Assembly (NCBI GenBank): GCA_934168005.1
Contig: CAKPMN010000025.1
Location: 1-9,030, forward strand
DNA length: 9,030 nucleotides
Reading direction: 5' to 3'
Source: an uncultured Bacilli bacterium
GTDB taxonomy: Bacteria; Bacillota_I; Bacilli_A; RF39; UBA660
Part shown: in pieces, positions 1 to 6,852 of the stretch
Position numbering within the stretch: the first letter of the stretch is position 1
How the letters are laid out: each line of letters begins with the position of its first letter
Notes under the pieces: model-generated
Database searches by the model: none
Told to the model about the DNA's origin: nothing
What the model saw: only the letters and a program-made list of their open reading frames with translations
Made by a program: the position numbers and the translations under genes

Positions 1-428
1 AAATAATATTTTTCTTTTATAGAATCTAATTTTTGTTCTTCTAAATAGTTTAGTGCATCATATTTATTTAAAATATAACTTACTGCTGTAAACATATTTG
101 AGTCATATACATAGGATGTATTTAAATAAAATTCATATGATTTTATTATATTTTCTTCGTCTTCTGTTACATTATTTAAATATTTTTCTTTTATTTCTTT
201 AAAATCTTTCTTTGATATTTCTTTTTTTATATCAATATTAACATCTAAACTCACATTTTCGACATTTTGTTCATCTAGATAGCTATAATACCTGTTTTCA
301 AGTCTATCTAATGCACTATTCATTGCAACATAAATTCCTGTTGATAGAGTTATTAAAAGAATTAATATTGTCATTTGTACTTTTTTTCTTTTTAATCCTT
401 TTAATGCATTTAAGAATAACAAATTCAT
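1..428 (-). CDS. ABC transporter permease, FtsX/MacB-like (N-terminal part)
   Basis: This is the first 142 codons of a membrane protein that continues past the left edge with no stop. The start ATG (426-428) shares its A with the TAA stop of the ATPase gene and is preceded by a good Shine-Dalgarno site, GAGGTGG, five bases upstream, so the start is well fixed. Residues 1-16 are short and basic (GLKRKK). Residues 17-36 form one hydrophobic membrane segment (VQMTILILLITLSTGIYVAM). A long hydrophilic stretch rich in Lys, Glu and Asn follows, presumably extracellular. A short N-terminal tail, one membrane helix and a large outside domain is the usual start of FtsX/MacB-type permeases. With the upstream ATPase it should form a transporter or mechanotransmission complex; the substrate cannot be read. 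Permease identity rests on this topology and the operon context. Confidence 0.86.
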   Translation of the reverse strand, partial: MNLLFLNALKGLKRKKVQMTILILLITLSTGIYVAMNSALDRLENRYYSYLDEQNVENVSLDVNIDIKKEISKKDFKEIKEKYLNNVTEDEENIIKSYEFYLNTSYVYDSNMFTAVSYILNKYDALNYLEEQKLDSIKEKYY

Positions 429-1129
429 TATGCCCACCTCAATTCTAGTGCATCTTTTGTTGTTTTATTTTTACTTATTTTTTCTATATGTCCACTATTC
501 ATTTTTATTACTGTATTTGCCATATCTGCAATACTTGGATTATGAGTTACTATAATCATAGTAGTTTTATATTTTTTATTAATCTCTTGTAAAACTTTTA
601 ATATTTTTTTACCCATTTCTTCATCTAATGCTCCTGTTGGTTCATCACAAAACATTACTTTTGGGTTTTTAGATATGGCACGAGCTATTGCAACTCTTTG
701 CATTTGTCCGCCTGATAATTGATATGGATATTTATTTTTGTGATGTTCTAATCCAACTTGTTTTAATATTTCATCAATATCTAGTGGAGTATTACTTAAA
801 TGTGCTCCTAATTCCACATTTTCTTTTACTGTTAAGTTTGATACTAAATTATAACTTTGAAAGATAAAGCCTAGATTTTCTCGTCTATATTTTGATAGTT
901 CTTCTGTTGTTTTATTATCAATGCGTTTTCCATCATAGAATATTTTTCCTTTTGTTGGTTTATCTATTCCTGATAATAAATTTAACATTGTTGATTTTCC
1001 TGATCCTGATGGACCTAATATTACAACTATTTCTCCTTCTTCAATTTGTAGTGATATATCATCTATAGCGTGATTTAAGGTGTTGTTTGTTTTATATGTT
1101 TTTGTTACATTTTTAAGTTCTAATAGCAT
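428..1129 (-). CDS. ABC transporter ATP-binding protein, LolD/MacB type
   Basis: This is a complete 233-residue nucleotide-binding subunit, the usual length for stand-alone LolD/MacB/FtsE-type ATPases. All motifs are present: Walker A GPSGSGKST (39-47), Q-loop Gln91, signature LSGGQ (138-142), Walker B VMFCDEP (158-164, catalytic Glu163), D-loop ALD (167-169) and switch His196. It powers a membrane complex from the cytoplasmic face. The partner is the permease gene that begins inside its stop codon (TAATG), which implies translational coupling and one mRNA. The start ATG follows a near-ideal AAAGGAGG five bases upstream. ATPases of this group usually serve lipoprotein or peptide export, antimicrobial peptide resistance or cell-division signalling; nothing here selects among them. 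No histidine kinase or response regulator gene is visible next to it. Expression is probably driven by the promoter at 1147-1191. Confidence 0.97.
   Translation of the reverse strand: MLLELKNVTKTYKTNNTLNHAIDDISLQIEEGEIVVILGPSGSGKSTMLNLLSGIDKPTKGKIFYDGKRIDNKTTEELSKYRRENLGFIFQSYNLVSNLTVKENVELGAHLSNTPLDIDEILKQVGLEHHKNKYPYQLSGGQMQRVAIARAISKNPKVMFCDEPTGALDEEMGKKILKVLQEINKKYKTTMIIVTHNPSIADMANTVIKMNSGHIEKISKNKTTKDALELRWA
434..440 (-). promoter_or_regulatory. Ribosome binding site of the permease, inside the ATPase gene
   Basis: GAGGTGG on the minus strand lies five bases before the permease ATG and within the last codons of the ATPase gene. Together with the TAATG overlap it fixes the permease start and implies coupled translation of the two subunits. 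Confidence 0.8.
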
Positions 1130-1142
1130 AAAATCCTCCTTT

Positions 1143-1219
1143 AATCATTATAACACAATAATTATATACATAATTTTAAATAGTATGCAAATTAGGAAAT
1201 AACAAATTGTGTAATGATT
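1143..1219. repeat. Inverted repeat spanning the ABC-operon promoter
   Basis: The 14-base sequence ATTGTGTAATGATT occurs on the plus strand at 1206-1219. It recurs on the minus strand at 1159-1143 as ATTGTGT, then TAT, then AATGATT. The two arms match at all 14 positions apart from the 3-base insert, which itself creates the proximal TATAAT box. The arm centres are about 60 bp apart with the likely promoter between them. Paired operator half-sites or an RNA fold are possible readings; neither is shown by the sequence alone. Confidence 0.55.
1147..1191 (-). promoter_or_regulatory. Probable promoter region of the ABC-transporter operon
   Basis: Reading the minus strand, two perfect TATAAT boxes lie upstream of the ATPase. 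The distal one (1161-1166) has a weak TTGCAT -35 (1185-1190) at an 18-base spacing. The proximal one (1147-1152) is preceded by TG as TGTTATAAT, an extended -10, but has no recognisable -35, and it would start transcription almost at the Shine-Dalgarno site. The distal box is therefore the more likely start. The polC terminator lies just upstream, so the operon needs its own promoter. Which box is used is inference. Confidence 0.5.
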
Positions 1220-1248
1220 TTGATTTAAAATTTTTGTTTTTTTTGGCT

Positions 1249-1279
1249 AAAAAAAAGAGTATTTATTTCATACTCTTTT
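1249..1279 (-). terminator. Intrinsic terminator of polC
   Basis: On the minus strand a 10-bp perfect stem (AAAAGAGTAT with ATACTCTTTT; arms 1270-1279 and 1253-1262) encloses a 7-base loop and runs into eight consecutive T's. The polC TAA stop (1278-1280) overlaps the stem. There is no T-tract on the plus strand, so it works in one direction. It separates polC from the ABC operon. Confidence 0.9.
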
Positions 1280-4200
1280 AAAATAAAGATAATTGAACTG
1301 ATTCATTCATATTGTCTAATAAACCCATTGAACGCATTTTTTCTATCAAAGTTTGTGAAACCTTTCCTCTTTTTTGTAAATCTTCTATACTCAAGAATGG
1401 TTTCTTTTCTCTTTCTTCTACAATTGTTTTTGCAACTGTATCTCCTAGTCCATCTATTGTCTTAAATGGAGGAAGTAGTGTATGATCATCTACTATTGTA
1501 AACTTAGTTGCATCACTTTTATTTATATCAAATGGAGCTATTGTTATTCCTCTGGCTGTTGCTTCAAGTGCTATATGAAGAACTGCTAATACATTGGTTT
1601 CTTTATTAGTTGCATTGAATCCTTTTTCTTCAATTTCATTCATTTTATTTTTTATGGCTTCATATCCCATAATCATTGTTTCAATATCAAAATCGTCACA
1701 GCGTATTGAAAAATATGCTGCATAATACCAAATTGGATGATGCACTTTAAACCAAGCTATACGGAAAGCACTTATTACATATGCTGCAGCGTGAGCTTTT
1801 GGGAACATGTACTTAATTTTTTTACATGAATCAATGAACCATTCTTCTATTCCTGATTCTCTCATCAATGCTTCATGTTCTTTCCATGTTTCTGGATCTT
1901 TTGAAGCTTTTCCTTTACGAACAAATTCCATTATCTTAAATGCTTTTATTGGCTTTAATCCATGGTACATCAAGTAAACCATGATATCATCACGACATCC
2001 TATAACTTCATTAAATGGTACAACATTATTTCTTATTAATTCTTGAGCGTTTCCTAACCAAACATCAGTACCATGTGATAGACCTGATATCTTTATCAAT
2101 TCTGAAAAGTTTGTTGGTTTGGTGTCTTGTAACATTTGAATTACAAATTTTGTTCCAAATTCTGGTATTCCAAGTGTTCCTGTTGGACAATTTATTTGAT
2201 CTTCTGTTACACCTAATGCTTTTGGTGACAAGAATATACTCATTGTTTCTTTGTCGTCTAATGGTACATCAGATGGAGCCATTCCTGATAAATCTTGTAA
2301 CATACGTAACATTGTTGGATCATCATGGCCTAGTATATCTAGTTTCAATACACATTCATCTATTACGTGATAATCAAAGTGTGTCGTTCTCCAAAGAGAT
2401 GTATTATCATCTGCTGGATATTGAAAAGGTGTAAAATCGTATACTTCTTTATAACCTGGAATAACTACTATTCCACCTGGGTGTTGACCAGTTGTTCTTT
2501 TAACTCCTGTACATCCTGCGGCTAATCTTTCTATCTCAGCACTTCTTTTTTCTATACCTTTATCTTCGCACCAACCTTTAACAAAACCATAAGCTGTTTT
2601 ATCAGCAACTGTACCTATTGTTCCAGCTCTATATACATAATCTACACCGAATAATACTTTTGTATATTCATGAGCACGCCACTGGTATTCACCACTAAAG
2701 TTAAGGTCTATATCTGGAACTTTGTCTGCATTAAATCCTAAGAATGTGGCAAATGGCATGTCTTGCCCATCTTTTTTCATGTTTGTGTTACATTTTGGAC
2801 AAATCTTGTCTGGTAAGTCATATCCTGATGAATACTTTGCTCCTAAAGGATTACCTTCTTCATCATCAAATATTGAATGTTTACAATTTGGACAAACATA
2901 ATGAGCAGGAAGTGGATTTACTTCTGTTATTCCCATCATGGTTGCAACGAATGAAGAACCAACTGATCCACGCGAACCTACTATATATCCATCATCATTT
3001 GAATGTTTAACTAACTTTTGGGCAATTAAGTATATAACATCGAATCCTCCACCTATAATACCACCTAGGTTCTTTTTTAATTCTTCTTCGCCTTGTTCAT
3101 CAGTTAGTTCTTCTTCACTTGACTCTTTTATATATTCTCTTATTTTATCCTTAACGGCGTCAAATCCCTCTTTTATTACATTATGTAATCTTTTAAATGC
3201 TTCATCTTCAAATAGAGGTCCTTCTTCTAATTCCTTGGATAAAAAATATTTGATTGCGGTAAATATTCCATCACCATATAACTCTTTTGATATACGCTCT
3301 TCTATGTTATGTGGAAGATTTTCTCCATATATACTTGATGCTTTATCATATACTAAATTTGTAACTGTCATAACTGAATTGTCAATTTTTGGTGAGAATG
3401 GCACTCCGCCTGTTTGTGGTATTACATCATATATAGATGCTTTGTCAGCTATTTTATTTGTATTTGTTACAACTATTTCATAGGCTTTATCTTCTGGTAA
3501 AAAGTTAAAGTTTTCTAGCATCTCATTTGTTGTTCTGAAGTGTTGTGATGGTATTTCTTTTATTCTTTTACTTGCTAATGGATGGAAACCACCACCTGGT
3601 ACTTTTTGATTTATTATAATTTCCCTATATATTTTATCTTCTTTTCTTGTATGGTGAACATCTCCTGTTGCAACTACTAAGACTCCTACTTCATCACATA
3701 ATCTTATAATTCTCTTTATATGTTCTATTAAAGCTTCATAGCTTGGAAGTTCTCCTTTATCTATCATGAAACTATATACATCTGGTGGTTGTACTTCTAC
3801 ATAGTCGTAATATTTTATCAATTCTTTTAGTTCTTCATCTGTTTTATATCTTCCTTGTTCAAATATTTCACTATTGGCACATCCTGATCCTACTAGTATA
3901 TCTTCTCTATATTCATTTAAAACACTTTTCAAGATGCGAGCTCCATTTAATAGATATTTAGTATTAGCAAGAGATATTATTTTAAATAAATTTTTCAATC
4001 CAACTTTACTTAAAGCTAAAATATTTACATGGAAATTTCTTAAATATTTGAATTTTTCTTCTTCACTTATTAATTCATTAAGAGAATTTAATGTATGAAG
4101 TCCTCTTCTGTCTGCATCTTCTAACATTTTATATAGTATATATGCTGTTCCTCTAGCATCATAATTTGCTCTATGGTGCTCATCTTCATTCCATACTATT

Positions 4201-5825
4201 CCATAACGTTTGGCTAATGCTGTTAAGTTATTTCTTTTTGATTCTTTATCTAGTGTTCTACCTAGTTCCATTGTATCTATAACTGGATTATTAAATTTAC
4301 CTAGATTATATTTTTCATACAATATATGCATATATGCTGTATCGAATTTAGCATTTTGAGCAACTACTGGATAGTCACCTACGAATTCAGCAAATTTTCT
4401 TATTACTTCTTCTTCGCTTTTTCCTTCTTTTAGCATTGCATCTGTTATACCTGTTAATTGTGTAATTACAAGTGGTACTGGATGACCTATATTGATAAAT
4501 TCGTCAAATTCTTCTACTATTTCTCCTCTATCAAATAGTACTGCACCTATTTCAATTATCTCTGTATAGTATGGACTCAAACCTGTTGTTTCAACATCGA
4601 ATACAATGTATTTACTTGTTAATAGATCTTCATCTGTTCCATTTTTTACAATTACTGGTTCTTCATCAACTAAAGTTATTTCTGTTCCATTTATTACTTT
4701 AAATTTGTCTTTATCTTCTTTTCCCTTGTTGTATGCTTTTGATACTTGAAATGCTATTGGTAAAGCTTGAACGCAGTTATGGTCTGTTATTGCAATTGCT
4801 TTATGCCCTAGACTAATAGCATAATCTACACACTCTATAGTATGTTTTCCTAAATCTAATTTTGATACTGCGTCCATTTGGCTCATCATTGTATGTTGAT
4901 GTAGTTCAACTCTTTTTACTTCTGCTGTATCTACTACTTTTTCTTTTTCCTTTTTAAACCAAGTAATATCATATACTGAAAGTACAAGTTCATGTTTAAA
5001 GTTATCATTTTGTACTTTTCCACGCATACGGTACCAAGAACCTTTTTTTATTTTCTTTAAAGCTTGAATTTCTTCTGAATCTTTTTTAGCAAAAACGTTT
5101 GCAAACATAGAATCTGTATTATCAGTTATTTTAAGAGTATATAAATTAAAATTTGTTAATTCTTTTTCTTCTATATCGAATACTTCTACTTCTACAACAA
5201 CGTTAGGTTCTTCATAAATAATATCTTTTAAAGCTGTTATTTTTCCTTTTATTTCTTTTCCTTTTATTATTTCTTCTGTTTTTTCCTCTTTTTTGACTTC
5301 AATATTTTCTTTCATTTTTTCTATTTCTGTTTGTAACTCTTTTTCTTTATCTTCATTTATTGTATATTCTATCTTACTTATATTGAATCCTGCGTCAGAC
5401 AAAAAGTCTATTAAATCTCTTTCGATTCCTCTTAGTTTTAATTGTTCTGCTTTATTTGATGTTTCTATATATAAAGTATTTTCTTCCTTTTTTATTTTAT
5501 TTTCTATAACCAATGAAAGTAATGGGAATTCTTCTTTTTTGATATTTAAATAATATTTGTAGTATTTTTCTAATTGTTCTATAGAATAGTCTTCTACTTC
5601 TATTTTTAATGATGTTTTCTTCAATTCTTTATATGATTCTTTTAATTTTTCTCTTAGTATAACAAATGTTTCAACTTCTATATTTGTTTTACTGTTAAGT
5701 AAAAAAGTATAAGAATCTCTCATTTTGTTTCCAATTATTTTTACAAGAGATACATCTTTTAGTTCTTCTCTTTTTTCATCATCTATTTCAAGTTTATCTA
5801 ACAATATTTTCATTTTCTCTTGCAT
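1278..5825 (-). CDS. polC: DNA polymerase III subunit alpha, PolC type, with built-in 3'-5' exonuclease
   Basis: This is the replicative DNA polymerase of low-G+C Gram-positive bacteria. At 1515 residues it is longer than Bacillus PolC (about 1437). Domains in order: N-terminal region (1-165) and a charged linker; OB fold (about 193-292); PHP domain opening with LHQH (308-311) and TDH (347-349), interrupted by the DEDDh exonuclease (about 405-570; Asp410, Glu412, Asp495, His551, Asp556), then resuming to GDVHH (721-725). The polymerase core has GSRGSVGS (950-957), a four-Cys zinc site (Cys978, 981, 1009, 1012), the catalytic PDIDLNF (Asp1038, Asp1040), KLDILGHDD (Asp1163) and TTGQHPGG (1111-1118). 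A helix-hairpin-helix lies near 1457-1472. The protein ends in QLSLF, the sliding-clamp binding peptide. The start ATG follows GAGGTGG four bases upstream. Residues about 848-920 are an extra block compared with Bacillus. The gene lies 48 bases after the rpn-like gene and its terminator, with no convincing promoter of its own. Confidence 0.99.
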   Translation of the reverse strand: MQEKMKILLDKLEIDDEKREELKDVSLVKIIGNKMRDSYTFLLNSKTNIEVETFVILREKLKESYKELKKTSLKIEVEDYSIEQLEKYYKYYLNIKKEEFPLLSLVIENKIKKEENTLYIETSNKAEQLKLRGIERDLIDFLSDAGFNISKIEYTINEDKEKELQTEIEKMKENIEVKKEEKTEEIIKGKEIKGKITALKDIIYEEPNVVVEVEVFDIEEKELTNFNLYTLKITDNTDSMFANVFAKKDSEEIQALKKIKKGSWYRMRGKVQNDNFKHELVLSVYDITWFKKEKEKVVDTAEVKRVELHQHTMMSQMDAVSKLDLGKHTIECVDYAISLGHKAIAITDHNCVQALPIAFQVSKAYNKGKEDKDKFKVINGTEITLVDEEPVIVKNGTDEDLLTSKYIVFDVETTGLSPYYTEIIEIGAVLFDRGEIVEEFDEFINIGHPVPLVITQLTGITDAMLKEGKSEEEVIRKFAEFVGDYPVVAQNAKFDTAYMHILYEKYNLGKFNNPVIDTMELGRTLDKESKRNNLTALAKRYGIVWNEDEHHRANYDARGTAYILYKMLEDADRRGLHTLNSLNELISEEEKFKYLRNFHVNILALSKVGLKNLFKIISLANTKYLLNGARILKSVLNEYREDILVGSGCANSEIFEQGRYKTDEELKELIKYYDYVEVQPPDVYSFMIDKGELPSYEALIEHIKRIIRLCDEVGVLVVATGDVHHTRKEDKIYREIIINQKVPGGGFHPLASKRIKEIPSQHFRTTNEMLENFNFLPEDKAYEIVVTNTNKIADKASIYDVIPQTGGVPFSPKIDNSVMTVTNLVYDKASSIYGENLPHNIEERISKELYGDGIFTAIKYFLSKELEEGPLFEDEAFKRLHNVIKEGFDAVKDKIREYIKESSEEELTDEQGEEELKKNLGGIIGGGFDVIYLIAQKLVKHSNDDGYIVGSRGSVGSSFVATMMGITEVNPLPAHYVCPNCKHSIFDDEEGNPLGAKYSSGYDLPDKICPKCNTNMKKDGQDMPFATFLGFNADKVPDIDLNFSGEYQWRAHEYTKVLFGVDYVYRAGTIGTVADKTAYGFVKGWCEDKGIEKRSAEIERLAAGCTGVKRTTGQHPGGIVVIPGYKEVYDFTPFQYPADDNTSLWRTTHFDYHVIDECVLKLDILGHDDPTMLRMLQDLSGMAPSDVPLDDKETMSIFLSPKALGVTEDQINCPTGTLGIPEFGTKFVIQMLQDTKPTNFSELIKISGLSHGTDVWLGNAQELIRNNVVPFNEVIGCRDDIMVYLMYHGLKPIKAFKIMEFVRKGKASKDPETWKEHEALMRESGIEEWFIDSCKKIKYMFPKAHAAAYVISAFRIAWFKVHHPIWYYAAYFSIRCDDFDIETMIMGYEAIKNKMNEIEEKGFNATNKETNVLAVLHIALEATARGITIAPFDINKSDATKFTIVDDHTLLPPFKTIDGLGDTVAKTIVEEREKKPFLSIEDLQKRGKVSQTLIEKMRSMGLLDNMNESVQLSLF

Positions 5826-5861
5826 ACTACCACCTCTTTCATTTTATCAAATATTTCTTTT

Positions 5862-5887
5862 AAAAAAAAGGCTTTATAAACCTTTTT
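5862..5887 (-). terminator. Intrinsic terminator of the rpn-like gene
   Basis: On the minus strand the arms at 5878-5887 and 5865-5874 pair over 10 bp, including one G-U, around a 3-base loop. A run of eight T's starts within the stem and extends three bases past it. The TAA stop of the gene (5874-5876) sits in the loop and stem. The hairpin lies only about 40 bases before the polC start, so polC expression depends either on read-through or on a promoter I cannot identify. Confidence 0.85.
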
Positions 5888-6737
5888 CCTTTAAGTTTTC
5901 TATTTCTTTTTGTGTTAAGCCTGTAATCTGTTCAATTAATGTTAAATCCATGTTTCTTTCTAACATTTTTAAAGCAATTTCTCTTTTAGCTTGTTCCAGA
6001 CCTTGCTCAAGACCTTGTTCTAGGCCCTGTTCTAGGCCTTGTTCTAATCCTATTTTCGTAGCATAAGCCATCTTTGTATTCCATACTTTTTTCTCTACTT
6101 TTTCTGCATCATATAATCCTATTATATCTTTATCTCTGCTTAGTCTTTCTATTTCTTCTCTTGCTTCTTCCATGTACTTGTCTCCTTTATCTATATTTTT
6201 ATCTGTAAATATTAGGCACAACTTCTCTAATTCACTTTCTAATTCATTATAACATTTACTTTTTATATATGACAAGTCTATATGATAGCTTATTATTCCA
6301 CTACCTTCTTCTTCATATGTTTCTTCTTCTAGCATCTTAAATTTATATAATAGTTTATTTCCTCTATAGTGTTTGAAATCATCTATATTTATCTGCATTA
6401 CTTTTATTCCATTTATATAGTCTTCTCCTTTTTCATATTTTTCACTATTTATTTTATCTATATATGCATGATTTTTTAGAATCAATCCATCATAATATGT
6501 TTCATTCATCTCTATATTTATTATATGTCCTTCTATCTTTACTAAGATATCTGTTCTATAACTTTTTTCTCTTTTTTGTTCTGATTTTAATTCTTCTGAT
6601 GTATATGTTGCGTTTAATATATCTTCTTCTGGTATATCTGTTATTTCGTGAATAAATTTTGCTTTAAAATGTTTTGTGTTTTCACTTAACATGAATGCTT
6701 TAAACATTGTGTCACTTGTTAATTCTAATTTTCTCAT
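5874..6737 (-). CDS. Rpn/PDDEXK_2-family putative nuclease-transposase
   Basis: This is a complete 287-residue protein of the Rpn group (PD-(D/E)XK nuclease family transposase), proteins linked by family knowledge to DNA cleavage and recombination or phage defence. The N-terminus (SDTMFKAFM, 8-16) is the family start. The likely active-site residues are Asp63 (RTDILVKI) and Glu76-x-Asn78 (NIEMNE); many relatives have Gln and classical PD-(D/E)XK enzymes have Lys at the last position, so activity is not assured. The C-terminus has five tandem Gly-Leu-Glu-Gln units, then a typical family tail (MLERNMDLTLIEQITGLTQKEIENL). No signal peptide or membrane segment is seen. The ribosome site is weak (AGAAAG). 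It forms its own transcription unit, with a promoter at 6768-6796 and a terminator at its stop, between prmC and polC. It looks like an accessory gene among housekeeping genes, yet its base composition resembles its neighbours and no terminal repeats are visible. Confidence 0.92.
   Translation of the reverse strand: MRKLELTSDTMFKAFMLSENTKHFKAKFIHEITDIPEEDILNATYTSEELKSEQKREKSYRTDILVKIEGHIINIEMNETYYDGLILKNHAYIDKINSEKYEKGEDYINGIKVMQINIDDFKHYRGNKLLYKFKMLEEETYEEEGSGIISYHIDLSYIKSKCYNELESELEKLCLIFTDKNIDKGDKYMEEAREEIERLSRDKDIIGLYDAEKVEKKVWNTKMAYATKIGLEQGLEQGLEQGLEQGLEQAKREIALKMLERNMDLTLIEQITGLTQKEIENLKEKGL
5991..6050 (-). repeat. Five 12-bp tandem repeats coding for (Gly-Leu-Glu-Gln)5
   Basis: Five in-frame 12-base units encode GLEQ without interruption. 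The units differ at synonymous positions: Gly as GGA, GGC or GGT; Leu as TTA, CTA, CTT or CTG; Glu as GAA or GAG; Gln as CAA or CAG. The two neighbouring units at the middle are nearly identical in DNA. The peptide is kept while the DNA has drifted, which points to selection on the protein, probably a helical or coiled-coil segment. Copy number could still change by slippage in frame. Confidence 0.95.
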
Positions 6738-6750
6738 ATTTTTTCTTTCT

Positions 6751-6762
6751 AGTAAGCTTACT
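6751..6762. repeat. Perfect 12-bp palindrome at the predicted rpn-like transcription start
   Basis: AGTAAGCTTACT reads the same on both strands and lies 13 bases upstream of the rpn-like ATG. By the spacing of the promoter at 6768-6796, the transcription start falls in or at the edge of it. That is where a repressor operator would sit. No regulator is known for it from this sequence. Confidence 0.5.
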
Positions 6763-6767
6763 TAATT

Positions 6768-6796
6768 TTTATATCAGATTTACTTTTTGTTATCAA
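6768..6796 (-). promoter_or_regulatory. Promoter of the rpn-like gene
   Basis: On the minus strand TTGATA (6791-6796) and TATAAA (6768-6773) are separated by exactly 17 bases, each one mismatch from the sigma-A consensus. The predicted start is near 6761, giving a leader of about 25 bases. It lies downstream of the prmC terminator, so the gene can be expressed independently of prfA-prmC. Confidence 0.75.
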
Positions 6797-6824
6797 ATCC
6801 TTATTTAATCTTTTTTTTATAATT

Positions 6825-6852
6825 AAAAAGACAAATTTTATTATTTGTCTTT
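6825..6852 (-). terminator. Intrinsic terminator of prfA-prmC
   Basis: On the minus strand AAAGACAAAT (6852-6843) pairs with ATTTGTCTTT (6836-6827) as a 10-bp stem with a 6-base loop. The T-tract is short: five T's, three of them in the stem, followed by AATT. It may therefore be leaky. The prmC TAA stop (6841-6843) lies at the loop edge. Confidence 0.75.

Noticed and set aside
2015..4098. Several plus-strand open frames inside polC
   Set aside because: They lie opposite a fully conserved PolC sequence, have low-complexity Leu/Ser-rich translations and no ribosome sites.
5841..5849. TGATAAAAT as an extended -10 promoter for polC
   Set aside because: The implied transcription start falls within the polC Shine-Dalgarno site and there is no -35 element, so the mRNA would lack a usable ribosome site.
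5991..6050. Short direct repeats as a possible CRISPR array
   Set aside because: The 12-bp units are contiguous, in frame and without spacers. They are coding repeats.
5725..6066. Plus-strand open frame with a Cys-Ser-Arg-Pro repeat
   Set aside because: It is the antisense shadow of the GLEQ repeat and the start of polC. It has no ribosome site, spans two minus-strand genes and has no independent coding evidence.
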